Assembly (NCBI GenBank): GCA_024500155.1
Contig: CM044871.1
Coordinates: forward strand, 82,878,402-82,942,401
From: Chenopodium formosanum
Taxonomy: Eukaryota; Streptophyta; Magnoliopsida; Caryophyllales; Amaranthaceae
Reading direction: 5' to 3'
Length of the DNA stretch: 64,000 nt
Under the pieces are notes generated by a model. It did no database searches, was not told the DNA's origin, and worked only from the letters and a program-made list of their open reading frames with translations. Below, piece after piece: positions 56,646-64,000 of this stretch (position 1 is the first letter of the stretch; each line of letters opens with the position of its first letter). The position numbers and the translations under genes are program-made.

Positions 56646-57306
56646 CCTATACTAAAAGCAAACCTAAAGTGACACTTGTCACGATGTTATAAAAAATTTT
56701 CCCGCCTTTTTATCTTTCCATTTTTTTATTTATTTATTTTTTTTTTTATTTTGCGAAATTTTAATGACTTCCATTTTATAACCTACCATAATACTTATTT
56801 CCATTTTGACAACACATTTAATCCAATCATACTCAATTTGAATTTTTTATTATTATTTTTCAACATATATTTTATATACTATAAATTTTTTAGTTACAAA
56901 TATACTAACATAGTTTAAAATTAAGGTATTGACATATATCATCATCCAAGATTATCATAATATTATTATAATTTTTTTTCCTCCGACTTAAAATTTATTT
57001 TAATTAAAAATAGGAATAATAATTTTGGTAGGATACTTTGTATAAATCTTACAAATATACATAACGTTTATAAGAACAAGCGAACAAAATCATTTTATTA
57101 TATTATGCTCCTCCGTTTTTTTATAAGTTATGGTTGAATTTGCACATTGTTGAGACACAACTTTGACCATCAATATCTTTAATTAGAGACTATTATTTTG
57201 TTTACAAATATATATTTTTTGGATAAATTTGTTGAATTAACACCATTTTTTATAAATTTTGTTGTAAAGTTTAATTATGACCGTGCATGGCACGGGATTT
57301 AACCTA

Positions 57307-57307
<1 letters not shown>
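56646..57307 (+). mobile_element. Helitron-like element, non-autonomous
   Basis: The 3' end has a hairpin (CCGTGC at ggcACGG, about 57281-57294) followed by 'gatttaac' and CTAG (57304-57307), then T. The 5' end is probably the 'ctatactaaaagcaaacc' at about 56646. No protein is encoded. A decayed Stowaway-type end (cctccgtttttttataagtt) lies inside near 57112. Confidence 0.6.

Positions 57308-57394
<87 letters not shown>
57308..57394. repeat. (TA)n microsatellite
   Basis: An almost pure TA repeat of about 85 bases adjoins the Helitron-like 3' end directly. The length is likely to vary between individuals and between assemblies. Confidence 0.95.
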
Positions 57395-57398
<4 letters not shown>

Positions 57399-57663
57399 AA
57401 AGTAACTATATATATTTATGATTTTTTACTAAAAAATGAACATGTGAGGTCTATTACTAAAGTCATTTCTATATACACAAAATATATATGTAATACAAGA
57501 ATTAGATTTTTATAACTTATTATTTATGCAAAAAAAATATTATAACAAGAAAGTTAACAAGTGAGGTATATTACTAAATTCATTTCTATATATCTGATAG
57601 AAGTATTAGAATTTTATAACTTATATTTATGCATACAACAATATATTTTAATAAAATAAGAAA

Positions 57664-57696
57664 CCCCCCCCCCCCCCACCCCCCCCCCCCCTCCTC

Positions 57697-57734
<38 letters not shown>
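57664..57734. repeat. Poly(C)-poly(A) tract
   Basis: About 27 C (one A inside), then 'tcctcc', then about 36 A. It is unusual in this AT-rich window. The count may be unreliable in any assembly. Confidence 0.9.
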
Positions 57735-57735
<1 letters not shown>

Positions 57736-57886
57736 ATAGTCATGCATGTATGCATATTGTGGAGTATGTAGACTATTCTACCTTTCCATTTTAAGCCCCT
57801 GTCAACCATCATAATTTTGAAAGAGTGGAAAGGAGAGTACCTTCCAACCATTAGGTTGGAGGTTGATCTACATTGGTGATGACTTA

Positions 57887-58108
57887 GGGTCCGTTCTCAT
57901 ACGATTATTTTCAGTTCAGTTCAGTTTAGTTCAACTCTAATAAGTTCAGTTCAATTCTAATAAGTTCAGTTCAATTCTAATAAGTTCAGTTCAGTTTAGT
58001 TCAGCTCCTAATTTCCTTCTCTTATAAAATATTCATTTCATTTCAGTTCAGCTCAGCTCTAATAAGTCCAGTTCAGCTCAGCTGAGTTCAATCAATGAGA
58101 ACAGACCC
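57887..58108. mobile_element. Tourist/Harbinger-like MITE with TTCAG/CTAATAAG repeats (copy e)
   Basis: Ends gggtccgttctcatacg...gagaacagaccc; flanks TTA at the left (57884-57886) and TAA at the right (58109-58111). The interior includes three 'ttcagttcaattctaataag' units. It abuts the next MITE, which shares its right TAA. Confidence 0.8.
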
Positions 58109-58111
58109 TAA

Positions 58112-58385
58112 CAGTGTGTTTGGATAACATAAGAGGAAGGAAAAGAAGGGGAGGGAGGAGAAGAGGAGGGGAGGAAAAGAGGAGGGGAGGGAAGAATGAT
58201 TAGTTTTCCTTCCAAATTTCTCCATTGTTGGAGGGATCAATTTCTTACAATTTAATCTCTCCATTTCTTTCCCCTGTAATTATTCCTTTACTTCCTCATT
58301 TATTATCCAAATGAAAGATATATATCACATCTCTCCATTTTCCACCCCTTCTTTTTCTTCCATTTCCTTCTATCCAAACACACCG
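58112..58385. mobile_element. Tourist/Harbinger-like MITE with purine-rich arm
   Basis: The left end CAGTGTGTTTGGATA and the right end from the minus strand CGGTGTGTTTGGATAGAAGG are flanked by TAA (58109-58111 and 58386-58388). The left half is 'ggggaggaaaagagg'-type sequence, the right half T/C-rich, so the transcript could fold back. Confidence 0.8.
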
Positions 58386-58558
58386 TAAAGGGAGAGGATT
58401 CTCTTATCATCCACCTACATATATACTTTTCCAAATTTTCTAGCCCACTAATACGAGCCAATAATAGTATATACATCTCAACTAAATTTTTCTTAGGTAT
58501 CTTGATCTTTTGACAATATTATATACATCTCATCAGCTCTTTAAAGCAATAAATTAAA

Positions 58559-59352
58559 GGAAAAATTGTTCCCATTAATCTGAACTTTGCCTCGTCCGTC
58601 GAAATTAATCTCAACTTTCGTTTATTATCTATTGCACCGAACTTTAGGGGGTATTAATTTCTATTGCACCCAACAGGTCATCCAACCTGATGTAGCAGGC
58701 TACCTAGACACGTGTCAACACGTGATAGGTCAAAATTTTTTTTTAAAAAAAATAATAAATAAAAACAAAAATTAAAAAAAAAAAACCTGCCAAACCCAAC
58801 CCCCACCCCTATCCCGGAAAACAATACATCACCACCCCTAACCCCGCCGAAAAGTCGCGCCCACCCCCGAAAACCCCTCCCTCGCCGCCGAAAATCGCCG
58901 CCCAGCCACCCCTTCCCTTTCCTCACCCCCGAAAATCCTCCCCAGCAGCCCAGCCACCCTCGAAAACCCCTCATCCCCCTCGAAAACCCCTCTCCAACAG
59001 CTTCCGTTTCCGGCAGGAGGGTGGTCGTCTCTGCCCCCTCCAATTCGTCCCCTTCCTCGGATCACCCCCTTCTTCCCTTCCTCCCTCTGATTCGCCCTCT
59101 TTTCTCCCTTCCTCCCTCCGATTCCGCCCTCTTCCCCTTCGTTTCCATCCACCCCCTTCCTCTTCGATTTCCGACCTCGATCGACTTCTTCTTGTCGGCC
59201 ATTCTGGAGCTTTACCCTCCAATTTTTGCCCTTCCCCTCTGTTTTCCAGATGCTGCTTTGGTGGCCGGTGCTCGAGGGCAAACGGGGATGGCCGGTGCTC
59301 CGGGGGAAACGGGATGGTTTTGTTTTTTTTTTTTTTTAATTAATTTTTAAGT

Positions 59353-59398
<46 letters not shown>

Positions 59399-59594
59399 TT
59401 TTGAACCAATCTGGTTGCGACACGTGTGCAATTAATAACAAGTCAGCAAAATTTACCTCTTCAACCGGTTTCAAGTCATTTGGGTGCAATAGAAATTAAT
59501 ACCCCCCAAAGTTTGGTTCAATAGATAATAAACGAAAGTTAGGATTAATTTCGGCGGACGAGGCAAATTTCAGATTAATGGGAGCAATTTTTCC
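58559..59594. mobile_element. Pack-MULE-like element with about 115-bp TIRs and GC-rich cargo
   Basis: Long inverted ends: the left begins GGAAAAATTGTTCCCATTAA and the right, from the minus strand, GGAAAAATTGCTCCCATTAA. The match continues with few changes to 'ttctattgcacccaa' (about 115 bp). A 9-bp target duplication with one difference flanks it (taaattaaa 58550-58558, taagttaaa 59595-59603). Both features define a Mutator-like element. The cargo (about 58790-59310) is strikingly GC- and C-rich, with 'cccctcc' and 'cgccgccga' words, unlike anything near it. This is the pattern of a captured host-gene fragment, probably a 5' leader/first-exon piece. No MULE transposase is present. Confidence 0.82.
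58790..59320. other. GC-rich captured segment of unknown origin
   Basis: Open frames run on both strands: minus 58838-59281 (Gly/Arg/Glu-rich) and plus 59021-59350 (Ser/Pro-rich, then 'FVSIHPLPLRFP...' and 'AGARGQTGMAGAPGETG'). C-rich sequence gives such frames without selection, and I see no domain. The segment also has 'ccccctccgattccgccctc' repeats that look like a gene leader. I therefore mark the origin as unknown. A poly(T) run of about 37 (59359-59395) follows. Confidence 0.45.
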
Positions 59595-59965
59595 TAAGTT
59601 AAACTACATAGTGTTAATCATAATTAAGTGGGTATTTGTTGAAACTGTCTCAATGTATAGTCTGCAAAACACCAACAATTTATAATTATTGATAAATAAA
59701 TGCTAAGCTACTAGTTAAAATGGTTAAAGTTAGCATTGACAAGTACAATCAAACTAGGTACTAAAAAAATTGGAGAAGGGAGTAGTAATCTGCAACTTGC
59801 TTTATCCCATGAGCGCGCGTTGATTATTCTATGGTTAACATAATCAAAGGTGGTCCAATAATAGGATAATGTACACGTACAATAATATAGCCAACTAAGC
59901 CAAGTAGTGTAGCTGCACTAATTAAAATCCATGCATTATCCCAAATGATGTGCACCTCAAAACCC
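59595..59965 (+). promoter_or_regulatory. Upstream region of gene 7, shared with genes 5 and 6
   Basis: From about 59815, 'gttgattattctatggttaa', 'aggtggtccaataataggat' and 'aatgtacacgtacaataata' match the gene 6 promoter closely, with a few small insertions and deletions (for example 'ccaactaagccaagtagtgt'). Confidence 0.7.
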
Positions 59966-59973
59966 TATAAATA
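59966..59973 (+). promoter_or_regulatory. TATA box of gene 7
   Basis: TATAAATA in 'aaccctataaatacccccct', 108 bases before the ATG. Confidence 0.8.
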
Positions 59974-60073
59974 CCCCCCTCATTCATAGCCAAATTCATC
60001 ACACAAAAAACTCATAAAACAAAGAGAAAAAAAACTAAGAGTAAGTTAGTTACAAAAGTTAATAAGAGTGAAA

Positions 60074-60304
60074 ATGATGAAGATGAAGAGCTTTGTGGTA
60101 ATCATGGTGATCATGACCCTTATGGTGGGTACATCAATGGGACAAGGAGAATGTGTCAATGGGGCTTGCCCCAATGGTCTGTGCTGTAGCCGGTTTGGCT
60201 ACTGTGGCAGCGGACCCGCTTACTGTGGCGGTGTCGAGCAGGCTCAAGCACAGCCTTCTACCGATCTTCCTAAAACTCGCAAGGTTGGTGTTAAAGCCCC
60301 TTGA
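60074..60304 (+). CDS. Hevein-like chitin-binding peptide precursor, gene 7
   Basis: Predicted 76-residue secreted precursor in one exon, starting at ATG 60074 for the same reason as gene 6. It is a near copy of gene 6: 227 of 231 bases agree, and the differences give Met4 for Val4 in the signal peptide and Arg40 for Gln40 in the binding stretch (CCSRFGYCG). The other two changes are silent. Cysteines are at 27, 32, 37, 38, 44 and 51, with aromatics Phe41, Tyr43 and Tyr50. The propeptide is identical to gene 6 and ends 'TRKVGVKAP'. AATAAA at 60469 is a possible poly(A) signal. Arg40 lies inside the chitin-binding loop and adds charge there. The role is inferred from the family. Confidence 0.94.
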   Translation: MMKMKSFVVIMVIMTLMVGTSMGQGECVNGACPNGLCCSRFGYCGSGPAYCGGVEQAQAQPSTDLPKTRKVGVKAP

Positions 60305-60919
60305 TCGATCTATGCAACTCATCATTATGGCCTGGCCGGGTTACCACCTAAGTAATCTCTTTGTGCCTCACTACTTGTTATCCACTATAAATAAGCTCCT
60401 ATGTATAATATAGGAGCATTTTAAGTTAATGTATGCTGTTTCTTTGTTTGTACGTAATCAAATGATCGAATAAATAATGTTCGGTCTTATATATGCTCCC
60501 GTACATGTTTAATTTTAAACGATCTTAAATGTTGTGTCGTTATATATATGTCTTCTTTTTACTCTAATATCCCGTGTTGATAACAAAAATAAATTGGGAT
60601 GTTCTTTGTCAATTAAAAAGTGAGACTATTAGATGTGCGGTACGTTCAAAGTTTGAATTATAAGTATAAATTTTCAACAAAAAATTCTCCGTAATCGTAA
60701 TACATGATCAAACAAACAAAAATAAAAATGAACGAGTTTCAAATTTTTGACTAAAAGTCAGATCATAAGCTAGATCTGCAAATCATAATGAGACCTCAAA
60801 TTAATATTATTTCAAATATATACGGAGTAATATAATATAACAATAGAAATGAGAAATAAGCAATTCTGGTGATCATGTTGTCTTTTTCAAGGAGGAATAA
60901 CACACAAGAAATTTCCTGT

Positions 60920-60955
<36 letters not shown>

Positions 60956-61561
60956 CATTAATAGGGTTAAAACTCACAACCTAGTAGAGAGCCATGGAGG
61001 GACTTCTAAATGAGTTGAATACAACTAAATCAAGAAATGTGATCAAGTTCATATAAACTGCCTGGACACCATACTAGAGGAGAATAGCAAGCTTGGACAC
61101 CCCGAAACAAATTACTTTCTTTAATTTGGCAAAAGTTTAGACCTATTATCACTATTAATTTCAATCATGTAGAGTACAAACTTGTTTAAGTGGATTAGAC
61201 ATTGATTATTGTTCTATGGAGCACAACATTTACAATTAGAACCATACATGACAGATTACGATTATAAACATATATCGATTTTGTGATTAAGTGAGAGACT
61301 GGGCCGCTCCAGCAAAACAAGAGAGAGACTTCACTTCACAAGATTAAAGGAGGTTCCATCCTAAAACCATATGGCAATAGGAGGAGTAGCTCGTTAGCCT
61401 TATAAAGTGTTTTAATTCTCTCTTCTTCAACTAATGTGGGACACTTACATGTGGTGACAGTTGAGAGGTTTATTCTTCCACAACAACTCTTTAAATACTT
61501 TTGTTGATGCATCCTTCAAAGAGCAACGAACTCTCTGCCAGCATTACAATTTGCATGCCTT

Positions 61562-61593
<32 letters not shown>

Positions 61594-61765
61594 CCCAATT
61601 AGCCTCTTGTGGAAGAACCTTAATTAGCCATCATGGCAGGTCTTAAATAAATTGAGTACATTTTGAGAAAAAAAAAATGGAATGCAATAAGTTTAAGATC
61701 ATATTGTCCAAGGGAAAACTTCATTCTAGAAGGGATGGGAACGAAAAATAGGGAAGGGAAAACAA
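60305..61765. other. 3' flank of gene 7, duplicated block
   Basis: Parallels the gene 6 flank with gaps: 'cacacaagaaat', 'aacctagtagagag', 'ctggacaccatactagagga', 'attgttctatggagcacaac' and 'catcatggcaggt'. The tandem 'agatcttctggtg' unit seen after genes 5 and 6 is missing here. Poly(A) of about 35 at 60919-60953 and poly(T) of about 27 at 61567-61593. A stretch at 61300-61500 ('gactgggccgctccagcaaa' on) has no match elsewhere in the window. No gene was seen. Confidence 0.55.
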
Positions 61766-61848
61766 TCATATATATAACTAATATATAAAGCTAAACTTTT
61801 AGGCAGGCGACGAGATAGAGACACTTGACGCTCTAACTTTTCGCCAAG

Positions 61849-63763
61849 TGTCGCACCACGTAGGATAGAGTTATATAGAATTCAATTTGTATGATAAAAA
61901 AATTAATTTAGAATTCTATTTTCAATCAAATTTGGATAGAATTTTAGGATAAAATTGTTAATTTAGAGTTTTATTTTCGATAAAGTATCAATATTTCATA
62001 TGTACAAATTAAATTATAATTTTATTAAAAAAAATTATTACAATCATAAATTATCATATAAATTTATTTTTGTATCATATTATTTTTTAGGAGCGAAGGA
62101 ATTAGCTCAAAATGCACCACATCCATTATTTATAATGTATTCTAATCAATTAAAAGAATATACTTTACAATCTAGAGTCATTTTTAGCCAGGTGACGAGA
62201 CATCGACACTTGACGTTTTAACTTTTCGCCAAGTGTCGCGCCATGTTAGATAGATTTAAATAGATTTCATAAGATAAAAAAAATAATTTAGAATTATATT
62301 TGGATAGAATTTTAGGATAAAATTATTAGTTTAAATTTTATTACTTTCGATAAAATACCGATATTTCAGAGGTATAAACTGAATTATTAGATTATAATTA
62401 TCAAAAATTATCATATAAATTTATTTTTATGTCATAATATTTTTGGAGTGAAAGAAGTAGTTTAAAATGCAAAACATCTATTTATAATATATATTAATCG
62501 GTTAAAATAATATACTTCACAACTAATAGAATTTTATTACTACGTAGACCTGTCATGAGTCATCTCAGATTGAGGCACTTCGGGTTAAGAGTCAAGACAT
62601 GTTCAACCCTTGCCCAAAGTTTTGGGTTTGGGTCAACTAGGGCTGAGCAAAAATTTTGGGTACCCAGAATTGGATCCGGAACAGTTAGGAACAAGCGGGT
62701 CTGGAACCGGAATTAGACCCGGTGGTTCCAATTCCGGGTATAAATTAAGGACCCAATCATAACCAATTCATATTCTCAACTTTTTGGAACCGGAACCGGT
62801 TGGGTTCCCGGTTACCTAATATATGCTAAAATAAATAAATTTTAAATAATTATGTTGAATGTATTTAATTTGTATATTAAAAATGTATTATAAATACCTA
62901 ACATAAATACAAATAGCTTAATGCATATATAAATATAAGTATTAAACACTAAAATTGAACCTAACTAAAATAAGAATTATAATTTGTATTATATTTTAAC
63001 AATTACATACATAAGTGGGTACCCAGAACCGGAACTGGTACCAGGTGGTTCCAATACCAATTCCTAAATTTTAGGACCCGATTGAACCAATTCCAATTCC
63101 GAATCCGAATTTTAGGACCCGGTTCCAACCAATTCCAAGTCTAGGTCCTAAAATTTTGACCGGGTACCCGGTTTGCTCACCCATAGAGTCAACCCAACAG
63201 GCTTTGAACATTTATTTTATTTACTTTTTTTTTATGTATTAAATCAAACATTTTCACCAAAATTAGTATTAGTCATTACATGCCTACTAGATAGCAAATC
63301 GTCACAATAGCACATCAATTGCTAACTAATTTTGTATTAATGATATATTTTTAAATTTGACATATAGATTTAAAATTTATCTTAAAATTTAATAAATAAC
63401 CCAGACATCGCACGGGCCATCGCCAAGTGTCGCGCCATGTAGGATAGAGTTATATAGAATTCAATTTGTATGATAAAAAAATTAATTTAGAATTCTATTT
63501 TCAATCAAATTTGGATAGAATTTTAGGATAAAATTATTAATTTAGAGTTTTATTTTTGATAAAGTATCAATATTTCATATGTACAAATTAAATTATAATT
63601 TTATTAAAAAAAAAATATTACAATCATAAATTATCATATAAATTTTTTTTTTTTATCATATTATTTTTTTGGAGTGAAGGAATTAGCTCAAAATGCACCA
63701 CATCCATTATTTATAATGTATTCTAATCAATTAAAACAATATACTTTACAATCTAGAGTCATT
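61849..63763 (+). repeat. Direct repeat of about 330 bp within the Helitron-like structure
   Basis: 'cgccaagtgtcgc.cca.gta' to 'actttacaatctagagtcat' appears at 61849-62171 and 63422-63763 with only a handful of differences. A shorter, more diverged version starts at about 62229 ('cgccaagtgtcgcgccatgt'). Confidence 0.85.
62638..63185. mobile_element. hAT-type MITE rich in GGAACCGG / GGGTACCC words
   Basis: The left end TAGGGCTGAGCAAA and the right end from the minus strand TATGGGTGAGCAAA are followed on both sides by 'gggtacccgg'-type palindromes. The flanks gggtcaac (62630-62637) and gagtcaac (63186-63193) make an 8-bp target duplication with one difference, as hAT elements produce. The interior is dense in 'ggaaccgg', 'ccggttcc' and 'ggtggttccaat'. 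Confidence 0.72.
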
Positions 63764-64000
63764 TCGGACATGGTCAATATTTTAGGTTACGGGTCAAGAA
63801 ATATTTTTCACCAATGTTATTATTTGTCATTACATGCCTACTATATAGTTTAAATCACCACAAAAACACATCAATTCCTAAGTAATTTTGTATCAATGAT
63901 ATGTTTTAAAATTTGACATATAGGTTAAAAATTTATCTTAAAATTGAATAAACAACCCGGGCATCGCACGGGTACAAAACTAGTAGTGAAGAAAAAGGGA

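Larger units (their letters stand above)
61766..63983 (+). mobile_element. Helitron-like tandem structure
   Basis: The right end is a good Helitron terminus: hairpin CCCGggcatcgcaCGGG (about 63956-63972), then 'tacaaaa' and CTAG (63980-63983) before a T. The left may begin TCATATATATAACTAATATA at 61766 after an A. A stretch of about 325-340 bp is repeated directly (61849-62171 and 63422-63763, nearly identical). A second hairpin end lacking CTAG ('cccagacatcgcacggg', about 63402-63418) joins straight onto the second copy. This indicates two elements head to tail. No Rep/helicase is encoded. A hAT-type MITE (62638-63185) sits inside. Confidence 0.6.

Noticed and set aside
58838..59281. Gly/Arg/Glu-rich minus-strand open frame of 147 codons
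   Set aside because: GC-rich low-complexity cargo of a Mutator-like element; frames are open on both strands and no domain is visible. Kept only as captured sequence of unknown origin.

Overview
This window is nuclear DNA from a higher plant. It is AT-rich, full of transposon remnants, poly(A)/poly(T) runs and (TA)n tracts, with only a few short single-exon genes. The precursors most resemble the small hevein-like antimicrobial peptides of Amaranthaceae and other Caryophyllales, so I suggest an amaranth/chenopod relative such as spinach or beet. That placement is from family knowledge, not a search.

The only genes that look intact are seven short precursors on the + strand: 13432, 30362, 34964, 39160, 42436, 51353 and 60074. 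Each has a signal peptide, one cysteine-rich chitin-binding (hevein-like) domain and a short C-terminal propeptide. Six carry the 6-cysteine, roughly 30-residue form; the one at 39160 carries an 8-cysteine, true-hevein layout. They form two groups: 13432/30362/34964, and 42436/51353/60074. The last two differ at only 4 of 231 coding bases. Promoters with TATA boxes and several kb of flank are duplicated along with the genes, so the array grew by tandem segmental duplication and was then spread out by transposon insertions.

Region by region: 1-12.9 kb is gene-poor (tandem repeat, LTR-like piece, small terminal-inverted-repeat elements, a SINE). 13-14 kb holds hevein gene 1. 16.16-21.75 kb is a nested structure: a Mutator-like element with a 10-bp target duplication, holding a Copia LTR/primer-site/gag fragment, into which a 4.5-kb mariner-like element has inserted. 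That mariner carries a decayed DD39D transposase and a second, opposing decayed reading frame I do not recognise. 21.9-22.9 kb is a Helitron-like element. 23.3-27.0 kb is a decayed LINE. 27.3-29.6 kb is another Helitron-like element. These last two split the duplicated upstream region of gene 2. 30-42.7 kb holds genes 2-5 among Stowaway- and Tourist-type MITEs and a small LTR element. 44.9-49.8 kb holds two large non-autonomous Mutator-like elements with 10- and 9-bp target duplications. 50-61.7 kb holds genes 6 and 7, three SINEs, MITEs and a GC-rich Pack-MULE-like element. 61.8-64 kb is a Helitron-like tandem structure containing a hAT-type MITE.

The peptide genes would act together as a secreted or vacuolar chitin-binding defence family. 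The rest is mobile DNA and its decay products.
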